Source: Rhizoctonia solani (Eukaryota; Basidiomycota; Agaricomycetes; Cantharellales; Ceratobasidiaceae). From it: a stretch of DNA of 64,000 bases. This document shows, piece by piece, positions 53,491 to 64,000 of the stretch. The notes below the pieces were generated by a model, which saw only the letters and a program-made list of their open reading frames with translations, was not told the DNA's origin and made no database searches. The DNA is taken from positions 1,550,001 to 1,614,000 of the forward strand of contig NC_057376.1 in NCBI RefSeq assembly GCF_016906535.1. The letters run 5' to 3'. The translations under genes and the position numbers were made by a program. Within the stretch, counting starts at the first letter, position 1; each line of letters begins with the position of its first letter.

Positions 53491-55234
53491 ATGAGCGGAC
53501 ATCTGAGGCTCACGGGCCATCGACGCTCTAGCTCGCCCATATCCGCGTACTCAGACAATTTTGAGCTTATGCAGCCGCGACCACCCTCGATTGGCGCGAG
53601 AATACGCAACGTTACACGGTCCCTGAGACGCTCGAGGAACATACTGGTTGCTCTAGGGGTTTTTCTATTTGTTGGATTTTACCTGTTTAGTTATGGCGGC
53701 GATGGCGACGAAATTATTGCTCCTCCTCCTCCTTCGAATGAAATACTTCCCGGCCGACGCGACTTCAAGGACTACGAGGAAAGAATGCGGAATATGCCTC
53801 AGCATAATCCCGATTTGCCCCCGCCTGCTGGTCGAAATGGCCGTTATGTCCGCTTTCGAAATCAGGTTTATGGACTTGGGTTGGTATTTCCATTTCATTA
53901 TTATCTTGTGTTATTTACTTACGTTTATCTGCACAGCTGGAATAATATTCTTCAGGAGATGTGAGTGTACAGGTTGTAGCGCCGGGTGGTTACTTATAGT
54001 CACACAGCTTGCTTAATACCCACGTAGCGCACAAAGCGGGGCGCGCTTATGTCCATATACCCTTCCATGCAGCAGCCCACCCAGCAATGGGTCTTGGCTC
54101 AAAAGCACCCTGGATACCTCTTAACGCATTTATGGATGCACCCACTGCGGGTATGCTCATTCGACGAAGACCAGTCAAGCACGATTGAATTAATGTGTTT
54201 CTGTCATAGGTGGTGTCTGGCCAGGAGGAGACCCCACACCCCGCGCAGTGTCTGAGGAGTGGTATGATACGATTTGTCCCAAGGGGGATCGTGTTGTATT
54301 GGATACGGAAAAAGTGGCAGGGCACTTGAAGGAGTCGGACGCGCAAACTCTTATCGATTTTTGGGCCCAAAAGCTCAAGGATATGGACGATAAATGTGTT
54401 GAAATAGATGGACGAGAGCAGGTGTTCAATTTCTAGTAAGTTGTTTACTGTGGCATATACGAGTCTCTAATGCAATACTCGTAGCCTCACTGGTTCGACC
54501 CGCGTTTTGTCCGCTTTTGATGAATTCTCCAAATCAGCAACCATGCAAATGCTCAAATGGTCCGACCTCGTCGTCGGAGCTGTCAAACGAAACTTTGCAC
54601 TGATTAGTCCAGTGAAACAGCGCAATTCTCGGCCGTTGATTTTCTACCCTGAAGGAAAGATCGAAGGTCTCCTCGCGATGCATGTCCGACGAGGCGATTA
54701 CTCCTACCACTGCACGCATTTCGCGAATTGGTCGTCTACATACACGTCATGGGCACTCTTGCCCCAACTGCCCGACGCCTTTAAAATTCCTGAGGGGGCT
54801 GGAGGCGGACAAGCTACACCCGAAGCCGTGGCGGAATATCATCGCGTATGCTGGCCTACTAATGCGCAGATTGTCGAGCGTGCTCGGCTGATGCGCAAGT
54901 TGCACCCCGGCCTGGATAGAATATACATCCTCACAAATGGCAAACCGGATTATTTGGCGAAGCTCAAGGAGGATTTGAGAGCTGATGGGTGGAAAAAGTT
55001 GTCTACGAGCCAGGATATGACGTTGAATTGGCAAGAGATGTGGGTTTCGCAGAGCATAGATATGTCTATTGCTCAGAGGGCTGAGGTGTTTATTGGGAAT
55101 GGGGTGAGTTATTCCTCATTTTTGTATTGTGCCGTTCGCTCATTGTCCACCACCAGTTCTCGACATTATCAAGCAACGTCGCGATGTTGAGGTTATCAAG
55201 AGGTCTTCCTTTCAACTCGGTACGATTCTGGTAG
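53491..55234 (+). CDS. O-fucosyltransferase-like type II membrane protein, copy 2
   Basis: ATG at 53491. An Arg/Ser-rich cytosolic tail is followed by a membrane segment (ILVALGVFLFVGFYLFSYG) and a proline-rich stem (IIAPPPPSNEILP). The domain starts at NGRYVRFRNQVYGLG and is split by short introns as in copy 1: WNNILQEM; AHKAGRAYVHIPFH; a GT after ACTGCGG near 54149; GGVWPGGDPTPRAVSEEW to FNF; YLTGSTRVLSAF through the motif AMHVRRGDY; YILTNGKPDYLAKL; RAEVFIGNG; and a final exon FSTLSSNVAMLRLSRG ending NSVRFW with TAG at 55232-55234. Shared intron positions show that the pair arose by duplication. The role in protein O-fucosylation is inferred from the fold. Confidence 0.84.
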
Positions 55235-55400
55235 ATGGAAAACAGGGAAAGGGATACAAAAAACTCTTAATCTACTATATATACACGCATACTTATATAT
55301 TACCCACAATCTTACTTTTCTGACCCGTGTGAATGATACCCGTGACCTGTATTACCTAACCCAAATGCCTCGCGTTGTACCTTGAACTCGACCAAAACCC

Positions 55401-56145
55401 ATGGCCTCGACAATCGGTGTTCCTGTCAAGCTCCTGCACGAAGCGCTCGGGCACATTATCACCGTCGAGCTCAAATCAGGCGCGTTGTATCGCGGGAAAC
55501 TGGCAGATGGTGTGTGGCGGTTGTATAAACTTGATTTGGGGTTGGGGGCTGACTCCTGGACTCGTACCAGCCGAAGACTCGCTCAATATCTCGTTAAAGG
55601 ACATCACTGTCACCGGAAGAGATGGAAAGGTCTCTCAGTTGGACCAAGTGTACATTCGGGGGAGTATGGTGAGGTTCTTTATTGTTCCGGATATGCTCCA
55701 GAACGCGCCAATGTGAGTGTGTCGGTTTGGTTTGGGTGCAAACACTCATCGTTTATTTTGATGAAATACTCCCTATTATTCAACGACGTGACTATACCCC
55801 GTGTGTGATTCTCGCATCGTCGACACGCAATCTGTTTGCCGTTGATGGAACTCTTGTTGGTTTGGGCCTGTGAAGGTTCAAGCGAGTTGGCCCGAATGCC
55901 ATGAAGGGAAGGGGTATCGGAACAGCTCGTGGTCGTGCTACCATCATGCGCGGTAAGCGTACACTCGTTATGTATCGAATATGTTTCACTTAAAATACAT
56001 TTCTGGTATTCTTCCTCTTATTTCTGCGCTACAGCCAATGGTTAGTCCTTTACCTATGCACCTATCTTACATGTCCCACTCACATGTTCCTTCTTCAGCC
56101 CGTCGTGGTCGTGGCATTCCCCAATCCCGCGGTATCAGGCGATGA
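55401..56145 (+). CDS. smd3: small nuclear ribonucleoprotein Sm D3
   Basis: Exons 55401-55509, 55571-55712, 55876-55952, 56035-56040 and 56099-56145. The first two give the Sm fold: Sm1 with [19 protein letters not shown] and [13 protein letters not shown], and Sm2 with [22 protein letters not shown], the hallmark of D3. The tail is Arg/Gly-rich ([23 protein letters not shown]), as in D3, where RG repeats are methylated. The fourth exon is only 6 nt (CCAATG), needed to keep the RAN-ARRGRG reading; its AG and GT borders are clear. The protein is part of the heptameric Sm ring of U1, U2, U4 and U5 snRNPs in pre-mRNA splicing. Start ATG follows 166 bp after the fucosyltransferase-like stop. Confidence 0.93.
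56035..56040 (+). other. smd3: 6-nt microexon of the SmD3 gene
   Basis: CCAATG between CTACAG and GTTAGT. Skipping it would remove two codons without a frame change (phases 1 and 1), so both forms could be made. Confidence 0.7.
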
Positions 56146-56418
56146 GTTTACGATTTTTTCCTGTATATCAAAATTCAGTCCTTGTGTGGACCAAACATAC
56201 ACGTTTTGTATACCATGTACTCAGGTCCAGGTCCTGGCATGTGTGTGGTATTTATGATTCCAAATAACTATACGGTACTCGGCAAGCATACTATTGGTAA
56301 ATTTATTTACCATTTTCTGGGAAGGTTTCAGGTTTCAAGTGGCTACACCCCTACAAAAAAGGGCCAATGCAAATTCTAATAAGTTTTTTTTTGGTCACAA
56401 GACTATACTTGGTGTGCG

Positions 56419-57324
56419 ATGCCACCACGACCGCCACCAAAATGTCAGATCTGCGAGACTGAGCAGTTCAAGTATACTTGCCCGGGCTGTCGAATCGTGT
56501 AGTAAGTCCCGGTTAAGATTAGATCGATAGGGGCCTTGAATTGAACCGAAAGAACCAAAAGTTGTTCGCTAGGATGTTACAAGAAACATAAGAGTAAGTG
56601 ATTACAGCCGAACCCCACCCGTTTGGAAAGATTTAATCCTTTCGTGTTAGGTGATTCGGAGGCATGTGCTACTGCGTCGGCGGCAGTACAAGCAGTTCTC
56701 CAGCCCCCAGCTCAAGGTATCGTGGAGGGTTCTGTTTATTGCGGACAGTACTCTGAACCTGTGCGAACAATAGTCTCGGATACTAAACCAGACGAGCCCA
56801 AAACTGAACCCAAGGTCGAAGAAGAGCAGCTTCCGGACCCCAAACCGTTGCGCACTCTTGATTCGCTGAAGTGGCCATACGTGCCTGAACCGCCCTCGTA
56901 CGTCGACCCGGTAACGAAGAACGATCCTAAGCCATTGACTCTACCACAATACGAAGCCATTGGTAAGTTGGTCTCTCTCCAGTCAACCCGCACCCCCTCA
57001 ACGCATTATTATGTTGTAGCAACTTCACTCGACGTCAGGAAGGTCTTAGCTGATAATCCAGATATGCATGGGTTGCTCAGGTCTATCGATAAACTTTATG
57101 GACCATTGAGGCAGCAGGCTATAGAAGAGGTATTGGGTGTTGGGACAAGTAGCGAACAGCGACATGGGACACGGGCTCCCACACATGATGCACTGGCACG
57201 ACTAAGGCAAGAAGGGGATGCAGAAGCCAATGCGCGCGCTTTACGACAACTATCCGAGGCTATCGAAAAGGCTATCGGGGTGGGAGATGAACAGCGCGGG
57301 TTAGCCTGGGAAGAAGGCGAATAG
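56419..57324 (+). CDS. HIT-type zinc-finger protein (ZNHIT3-like)
   Basis: ATG at 56419 gives MPPRPPPKCQIC, then KYTCPGCRIV, an intron with GTAAGT donor (from 56502) and AAAAG acceptor, then YCSLGCYKKHK. This is the zf-HIT pattern C-x2-C, C-x2-C, C-x3-C, H that binds two zincs. A further intron (GTAAGTGATT to GTTAG, ending near 56650) leads to an acidic/proline-rich middle with KWPYVPEPPSYVDP, and a third likely intron (56962-57019) joins EAI to ATSLDVRKVLADNPDM. The C-terminal part, HGLLRSIDKLYGP, resembles the end of ZNHIT3/Hit1, which acts in box C/D snoRNP assembly. The last 50 residues are acidic and Arg-rich; stop TAG at 57322-57324. The open frame through the second and third introns allows alternative starts, but only the spliced form keeps the finger. 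Confidence 0.78.
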
Positions 57325-57559
57325 ATGGCCCTTACCTCTAGTGATATTGATACAACCACAATGATAAAAATGTGTTTACAGCAACGATAATAATAAAAAG
57401 TCTATTTTTTCAATTTTACCAAGTGGCTAATTGTCCAATCGCTCGGGCTGCCGTGATAGGCTGGAGTTGTGATCGTAATGTCCCGGTCGGCTGTGCTGAT
57501 GTATGACTTAGTCACACAGAACTTATTCGCTTGTCGTCTGCCACCACCCACCTCTCGAA

Positions 57560-58317
57560 ATGTCTACCGGCTACGCAGCTCCCTCGCCCTTTGCCCGCAG
57601 CTCAGACCTCACTGGTCCTAACCCATTTGCTCGCACTGCGAGTACATTCAATGACCCGACTTCACTTGTGGGCCGAGAGCAGACGGTGAGCTAATCAACC
57701 TGTCGTGTGCTCTACCCAATTGTTTATCAGTTTGGTCTTACCAGATTGAAGAAATGTATAGCGTCCCCGAGAGCTTCCTGGAGATAGAGGTCAGGAGCCC
57801 ACAGACGCATGGTAAGCCTCTGTATTATTTAGATGGCTTGGTCCAATCGTTCACTGCGGTGGCGGTTATCTAGGCTTTGGCAGGAAGATGTACACAGACT
57901 ATGAGATCATCTGCAAGGCAAGTCTAAATCTATCTTGCTCTCGTAGCCAGCTCACACCTTCCACAGACAAATATCCCAGCCTTTAAGCTACGTCATTCTG
58001 TCGTTCGCCGGCGCTATTCCGACTTTGAAGCTTTCCGTGATATTCTCGAGCGCGAGTCGACGCGGGTCAATATCCCAACCCTTCCTGGCAAGGTGTTCAC
58101 AAACCGCTTTTCGGACGAGGTTATCGAGGCTCGTCGGGAGGGTCTGGAGAGGTTTTTGAACATTGTTGCTGGACATCCTCTTCTTCAGGTCGGTACTCCC
58201 TTCATCTCAGCCTGGCTCCATCTTGACTCACAAACCTTGCTTTTGATGTAGACCGGAAGCAAAGTGCTGTGTGCTTTCCTTCAGGACCCGTCTTGGGAGA
58301 AATCGCAGTGGATTTAG
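57560..58317 (+). CDS. snx3: sorting nexin Snx3/Grd19-like PX-domain protein
   Basis: Exons 57560-57685, 57745-57811, 57874-57917, 57967-58188 and 58252-58317. A short N-terminus with two NPF-like pieces (SPFARSS, PNPFART) precedes a single PX domain: [27 protein letters not shown], the phosphoinositide-binding [13 protein letters not shown], the LPGKVF loop and [18 protein letters not shown]. It ends KSQWI and TAG. The size of about 175 residues and the lack of a BAR domain fit Snx3, which binds PI3P on endosomes and sorts cargo with retromer. The third intron has a GC donor (AAG|GCAAGT at 57918), supported by the exact conserved junction ICK|TNIP. Confidence 0.93.
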
Positions 58318-59950
58318 TTCTGCCTCAGCAGATGTCTTTAGTTGAGTTGAGTTATCGCTACGAGAATGTGGTGCCCTTTTACGATTCAATCTACCCCGGC
58401 GAGCGGGATGATTCGAGCTTTTTCTTCTGTCTTGAATACATATGTAATTGTATCTTTTCCTTTACCACGATATGAGAGTTGTTTTTTGGTCTGATTGCGG
58501 CTTGGCTGAAGAAGGCAAGATTACGTTTTACCAAGGCTAGCGCCTGCATGGTATTGGTGCTAATACTACGGGAGTGCTCTCGTGAGATTGGTAAGACCCA
58601 CAAGGTCACTTGGCTATGAGGAAACATGGATTGGGACTCAGGAATCTCAGTTGAGTGTACAAATACCTGGATATCCGATATCTTGCATCAATCTATGTGA
58701 CCTTCGGCCAGCTGGTAGGAAGTATAGAACTCGGCGATTTGATTTAGAGTTTGGACCAGAGAGATGTGCCGGTTGAAACAAGAGTGAACTCCAAATCATA
58801 TCTCGTCAATGCCCTCATCGTTTCCCAAGGGATTTGGATCATACAGGTCATATAGTAGACGTGGCTGTAAGCACATGGTTCCCTACAGATATAACAGCTC
58901 CTGAAGCTGGTCTGGCTTGGAGCCGTAAGCTGGTGCGATATGATGCTACTACCAACTTGCACAAGTACTCTTCTATATGGCGCTTGGGCCTTTGAGTGCC
59001 ATCGATAATAGGAGCTTGTGAGCTTTTAACCATTATGTCGTTCATGTGCCTGTCCTTTATGTATTCGCACCGTTTCATAAAAATAGCTATGTGAAGGAGG
59101 CTATCAGCACTCCGTGAAGGGCCATTATAGAGGGTTCTTCTATAACATTTGGAGATATGTCCATATCATGGCGCTAGTATACAGTATTTTGTTGGTTCGA
59201 CATATCCAGGTCCTTCCAAAGTAGACTCTACGCGCTCTGACTGCCAGATCGCGAACTTCTTGTAGCTATAAGGGAATGAAATGATGGAACCGGTGCCAAT
59301 CAGATGTTGTAATATGAATAACTAGCAATAAAGGTTAAAACAACCAGATCATCGAGCAAGGGTGATGGATGTTTTCGGACAACACAACCACCATTCCAAG
59401 TACGTTCCAACAATTGGCGACTGGGGCAATGTCTGACCGGGATCCGGCTGAGTATTTCATCTGACGCGATTCTGAAGAGCGGAAGTCGAATCCTGAGTAT
59501 CATCTGAACCTGGGACGAAGGTACATAGCTCAAATATTGGCGCATTGAATGCAGCCAGTGTACCAGGAGCTATGTCAGTAAATACACAAGTTCATTTCGA
59601 CAGTTTTTATATAGGCTCAAGCCAGTTCGACTCAATGAACATCGATCACAGCGCTTCAGCCACGGTATAACTCTGAATTGGGTACCCCGCAGCCATTCGG
59701 GCATCTCGGAGGACGGTGGTACCCCTGGACTAGCCTCAATTATTCAGTTTCAGAACTTACCGTATTCCGAAAGCTGATCCCTGTTGCCGCAATGATATTT
59801 ATACTTAAGATGCTGACGAGAAAAATCAGAGCTTCTTGGTCATTCGACAGTCACCTTGTGCTTGTTCTTACTTTGCTCAAGCCCGATCAAATCAACCTAC
59901 CTGTCCCATCTAAGTTTCTTAAGCTTTCGCTCGACTTCGTCGATACTTAG
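58318..59950. other. long intergenic region
   Basis: 1.6 kb with scattered short frames on both strands (for example 58962-58744 minus and 59678-59950 plus, which ends exactly before the next start codon). None is recognisable. The part around 59780-59830 shares a TCCCTGTTGCCGCAATGATAT-like block with upstream DNA of glutaminase copies 1 and 2 (39800-39830), so the promoter region is duplicated too. Confidence 0.45.
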
Positions 59951-62900
59951 ATGCTCAACACACATCGAACTTTTGGTCTGGTCACTCTATGTTTGTTCTT
60001 AAGCTCGTTTACGTCTATGGTATTATCCCAAAATGTGACCTGGGAGACAACACCGTTCAACCCTCCATTCTTCCCACTATCTGTTAAATCTCCATATACC
60101 TCCGCCTGGACTGCGGGAGGTAGCAGTGAGCCAGGCAAACGATGGCCTTATTTCGGGACTGGCGGAGTATATAAATCCAATAACAATTTTTTTTCGATTT
60201 ACCTGACATAGAGACCTCAAACCAATTCTAGACTCTGGGGTGGGCGTGTTATGTTAAAGTTGATAATGCAACCTACAACGTGTTGGGTACAATTGTGGCA
60301 TCAAATACTACTGTTCAAACGCGAACGGAGGTAAGTTGATGCATGGTATGTGTGAAATCTAGGATAGAGCGTGACTGTCAGCCATAGTTTACAGCTACAC
60401 GAACGATCATCAGTTCGCGTGCTGGGCCAGTCGATATTGTTGTCACATTTTTGAGTGCAATTGACGTAAGTCTCATTTGATAGTTCGTGATTTATCCCGA
60501 GATCTGACACGCGTGTAGGTCAACGATTTGGTTCGTCTGTCGCTTCCTTTCTCGTACTTCTCCGTTTCAGTCGCTGCAAACGATGGAGCAAGCCATGCCA
60601 TCTCAGTGAGTTGTCTAAGATTAAATTTGACATATGTTGATTACATCATTCGATCAGGTATACACAGACATCAGCGGAGGTAAAATAGACTTTCTTATAG
60701 AAGTCGTATGAGAACAAACATTGACTAATTACTGACCATATGTAGAATTCGTCACTGGGGATACTACCCAAACGGTAGAATGGTCTACAACAACCGGAAA
60801 CATCGTTCTTCACAAGATGTATCTCCAGCAACCCATAGTCTACAATGAGAGACAACAGCGTGCGCAATGGGGGGCAATGTACCTTGCTGCCAATCAAGTG
60901 GGTGTTGGGCTGTTAATTTCATCCGGGTATTGGCTAAGATATATTCATTTTTCAGACACAAGGCACCTCTTGGCAAACCGGCTCGGCTGACGCACTCCGG
61001 GGTCTTTTTATTAAGTCCGGTGTGCTAGCTAATACACAAGACAGTAATTTCCGCCAAGTTGGTAAGGACTGGCCTGTCCTGGCTATTGCGCAAGATTTAG
61101 GTGCAGTCGCTACCCAAGCTCAAGTGGCGACATTTGTTCTCGGACATTCAAGGAATCCTGCGGTGCAGTATTATACAAACAGCGGAACGCAAGAGCGAAG
61201 CCTCTATTTCTTGTCCAAGTTTAGCTCTGAGGAGGACGCTGTGAGTCAATCCCATTACGTCTCAGAGATAAAGCATCCTCACTAAAATTTGTTCTGAAGA
61301 TTCGCTATTCAGTTTCTGACTATGACAATGCCCGTACTGCATCTGTCGAGTTCGACAACAGGGTCCAGACCGATGCAGCCAGATACTCTCCCGACTACGC
61401 CTCTGTTGTCGCATTCGCCACCCGACAGGCTTTTGCCAGCATCGAGATCACCCTCAGCGGCACTGGCACTGCTGCTGACCTACAGGACATCAAGCTGTTC
61501 ACAAAGGATGCCGCAGTAGACAACACAGGTGCCAGTAGTGAGTAGTCGACTGGTTTGATCCGATGGATGACGCTGAAGCTGGCGGACAGGGGAAGGGGTG
61601 TTCTCGTCTGTAGACTCGCTGTACTCGATCATGCCAATGCTGATCTACACGAACCCGAACCTGGGCAACTATGCGCTTGCCTCGTTCTTCGAGTACCCAG
61701 AGACTCGCGCACAGTCCTATGCACCCCACGACCTCGGTTTACGTTACTCGCGAGTGGTGGCACATGAAAGGCAATATCGGAACCCGGTAGATGGTGAGCT
61801 GTGCTCAACTATGCTGTATGCGATCGCTGACAGGAGAACCATGCGTGCGGCAGCAACGGCAAACATGATCATCATGACGTACGCCTTCATGAGGTACACT
61901 GGCGACGCAAAGCTCGCAGCAAAGCATGTACGTCGAGCTGCTGGATGTGTGAGACGATGTGGCTGACAGGGGTGTGAAGTACTACACACTCAAGGCATGG
62001 GCTGACTATCTGGTGAAGAACGCGTTGGTACACTCAGATCAGTAAGCTGATGGTACGACCGGAGCTGAGTGGGAGCTAAGTGGAGGCACACTGGCAGGCT
62101 GACCGGGGACTGGTTCATGACGACGGGTGTTTCGAACCAGACGAACCTTGCGCTCAAGGGACTGATTGCGCTAAAGGTGAGTAGATACAGGTATGAGAAA
62201 AGCGAAAGATAGCTGAGTGGAGGACGCAGAGCATGGTGGAGATACAGGAGGCAGTGGGAATGAAGAACGAGTCATCGACGTATGAGGTGAGGTGGATGAA
62301 GATGATGAATGCAGGTGGCAGAGCTGAATGAGGATGGGCAGGATGCGGCGAAGTCTGGGCTGGAGCAATGGATGGAGCTGAGCAATTCAGGGACAAAGTT
62401 CAGATATGAGTCAAACAGCGAGCAACCGCAACTGCTGCACGGGCTGTATGCGGACAAGATACTTGGGCTGAACTTTGTACCTGAGAGTGTTTATGCTATA
62501 CAACGGACACAGTGGACCTCTGGGATGAGTACGTTTACAAAGTTATTTGGAGGCAAGCTACTAACGAGCTTTTCAGAGAAATTTGGGGTACCTCTGGGTG
62601 ACCAGGGCACTACCACTAGTCTCGCATGGGAGTACTTTACTCTTGCGGCGTTGAGCACCAGTGATACCAATTTCCTCAGCAATTCCTCACTGACTCCACT
62701 CAAAAGCTTGGCTGCGATGATGCAAGGTGATAGCGAAGTCATTGCTCCAGCTGATGTGTATGATGTTATTACCGGACAGGCTATTCAAGGGTATAGCCTA
62801 CGGGGAAATATTGGAGGTTCTTATGCGCTCCTGGCTCTCAAGTAGGTGTCACAAGGCTGCCTTGCTATGCAGATGCTTAATAATGAGTCATAAACGCTGC

Positions 62901-63140
62901 AGTGTTCCCACCAAGTCGATCACTCAGGTTCCAGCTTCTCCATCACCAACAATGGCTCCTCCTTCTGGTAATTCCTCGAATTCAGGCTTTGCTATTAGAG
63001 GTGTGTTTTGTATGCTATAAGATAAATCTGGGTTATGCGTAACTCACTCACTCTAAAATCCAGAAAATGTGACCAGGGGATTCGTATTGTTTTATCTGAC
63101 TGCTTCAATACCATGTATATTACTTTTCTTGCTATTTTGA
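59951..63140 (+). CDS. glutaminase A-like secreted protein, copy 3
   Basis: ATG at 59951; signal peptide (FGLVTLCLFLSSFTSMVLSQ) then PLSVKSPYTSAW. Same exon and intron plan as copies 1 and 2: introns after TGG (GTATAT...TTCTAG), after RTE, after SAID, after HAIS, and one from a GAG|GTAAAA donor near 60678 where copies 1 and 2 have changed borders. Landmarks: TLGWACYVKVDN, RAQWGAMYLAANQ, SPDYASVVAFATRQAF, NPNLGNYALASFFEY, ANMIIMTYAFMRYTGD, NQTNLALKGLIALK and GNIGGSYALLALK. A Ser/Pro tail is followed by a last intron and a hydrophobic end (FVLFYLTASIPCILLFLLF), with TGA at 63138-63140; without that intron the frame would stop at 63020. It is more diverged from copies 1 and 2 than they are from each other, so it is the older duplicate. 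Confidence 0.85.
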
Positions 63141-63695
63141 TGTTATAGTCAGTCTTTTGTTTTATTTTGCAATTTTAGATCCTTGGCTTTGCCGCCACTG
63201 CTCTGTTACTAAAGCTACGTGCCTCTCATGCGGACCGTTTATATCGACTTAGATTACATATAGGATAACATTATCCTCTTTCTCGTAATCCGAGTTGATA
63301 GAACACATACTTCCTTGATCGTTAGTTTGGTCTGGGGTGGTGCAATTTAATTGATTCTCTACTGCACCTGCGACTGGTTGCGACTAATCCTGACGCATTC
63401 ATTTCAGACACAAGCGAGTAGCTGCAAAATCCATCGGGTAGCTGTAGAGTTCCGGAGAGTCTTTGTGCTGATTGAGCTCTCTGGCGTTCTCGGGCAGGTG
63501 TGTCTCTTTTGAAGGCAAGTGATCTACGTTCAGGGTACGACCTTATGCCAAGATAACTTAAATGGAAGCAGCATCAATTGCTGGTGTTGCTTGGCTGTGT
63601 CAAAGTTTGTGCACTGTACTGGCGCTCGTATGTTGCATTTTTTTATAAGCCACTGCACCAAGATCTTACTACTCTGGATTCCTTTTATCTTTCAA
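63141..63695. other. intergenic region between glutaminase-like genes 3 and 4
   Basis: Terminator and promoter region by position. No element or gene recognised. Confidence 0.4.
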
Positions 63696-64000
63696 ATGCC
63701 TTCGCCGTGGCGATCTTTAAGCTCCGCCTTTACATCGCTATTGCTGGGGTCCAGCCTGCTCGAAGCACCTGCTCGAGCCCAGAGCACAGCGAATGTGACT
63801 TGGGTAGCACAACCCTACGTTTTACCTTCCAGCCCCTTGCTCGTTAAATCGCCGCATGTATCTGCTTGGGCTCAAGGGGCCAATGAGATTGCTGGACAAT
63901 GGCCCAAATTTGCAACTGGTGGATTTCATTCCCCTTTCACTCCCCTTACAAAACCTATTCATAGACTCTTGGTTCGATTTGTTACGTCAAAGTCGATAAT
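63696..64000 (+). CDS. glutaminase A-like secreted protein, copy 4, 5' end only
   Basis: ATG at 63696 opens WRSLSSAFTSLLLGSS, a likely signal peptide (cleavage near APARAQ), then ANVTWVAQPYVLP and LLVKSPHVSAWAQG, matching the family opening. After PKFATG the sequence ACTCTTGGTTCGATTTGTTACGTC near 63969 encodes TLGSICYVKVDN, the second-exon start in copies 1-3. The intron between would have donor GTGGAT and acceptor TTCATAG, but the phase does not match cleanly, so either another donor is used or this copy is damaged. It runs off the window. Confidence 0.72.
   Translation, partial: MPSPWRSLSSAFTSLLLGSSLLEAPARAQSTANVTWVAQPYVLPSSPLLVKSPHVSAWAQGANEIAGQWPKFATGGFHSPFTPLTKPIHRLLVRFVTSKSI

Noticed and set aside
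1..64000. CRISPR arrays, bacterial operons, prophage or rRNA genes
   Set aside because: No regularly spaced short repeats, no polycistronic layout with ribosome sites and no rRNA-like sequence; everything points to a fungal nuclear contig.

Overview
The window looks like a nuclear contig of a basidiomycete fungus. Genes are cut by many short GT-AG introns. The conserved proteins (SmD3, Snx3, an HIT zinc-finger protein, O-fucosyltransferase-like proteins, glutaminase A-like secreted proteins) are fungal in style, and the dominant repeats are chromodomain-bearing Ty3/gypsy retrotransposons. Rhizoctonia/Ceratobasidium (Cantharellales) is my best guess for the genus, but that is inference. There are no rRNA genes, true tRNA genes or CRISPR arrays.

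Positions 1 to about 38.3 kb are almost entirely nested retroelements. I separate six recurring LTR types by their ends and by 5-bp target-site duplications (TSDs) read directly: A (about 580 bp), B (about 560-590 bp), C (about 450 bp), D (about 1.5 kb, only solo copies), E (about 535 bp) and a tiny 173-bp type here called the mini-LTR. Element C (7968-16218, TSD CTACC) and element E (25952-32522, minus strand, TSD CCCCT) are complete with gag, pol and both LTRs. Element C sits in a solo LTR A, which sits in the gag-pol of an older B-type element, and its own gag holds a solo LTR D. A second B-type pol (22169-25553) is cut by three LTR-A and LTR-B insertions, and its 3' LTR is cut by all of element E. 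In four families (A, B, C, E) the sequence 2 nt inside the 5' LTR is a 12-13 nt reverse complement of an LTR segment 33-34 nt after the TATA box, as expected for Tf1/sushi-type self-primed reverse transcription.

At 35.5-36.1 kb a complete 435-bp miniature LTR element (173-bp LTRs, 89-bp interior, polypurine tract, TSD CTGGC) is inserted in opposite orientation into another copy of its own 173-bp LTR (TSD CCATT). Its LTR contains a tRNA-like D-arm/T-arm module with good box A and box B matches. This is the most unusual object in the window.

Positions 39.6-50.0 kb form a large inverted duplication. Two 4.0-kb arms, each with a multi-intron glutaminase A-like gene (39973-43177 plus; 46457-49666 minus), flank 2.3 kb of LTR debris. 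Arm identity is highest in the middle, suggesting gene conversion.

Positions 50.9-58.3 kb are ordinary gene-dense sequence: a divergent pair of O-fucosyltransferase-like genes, then SmD3 (with a 6-nt microexon), an HIT zinc-finger gene and a Snx3-like PX protein (with a GC-AG intron). A third glutaminase A-like gene follows (59951-63140), and a fourth starts at 63696 and runs off the window. Together they form a local family of secreted, probably surface-anchored proteins next to a retroelement graveyard.
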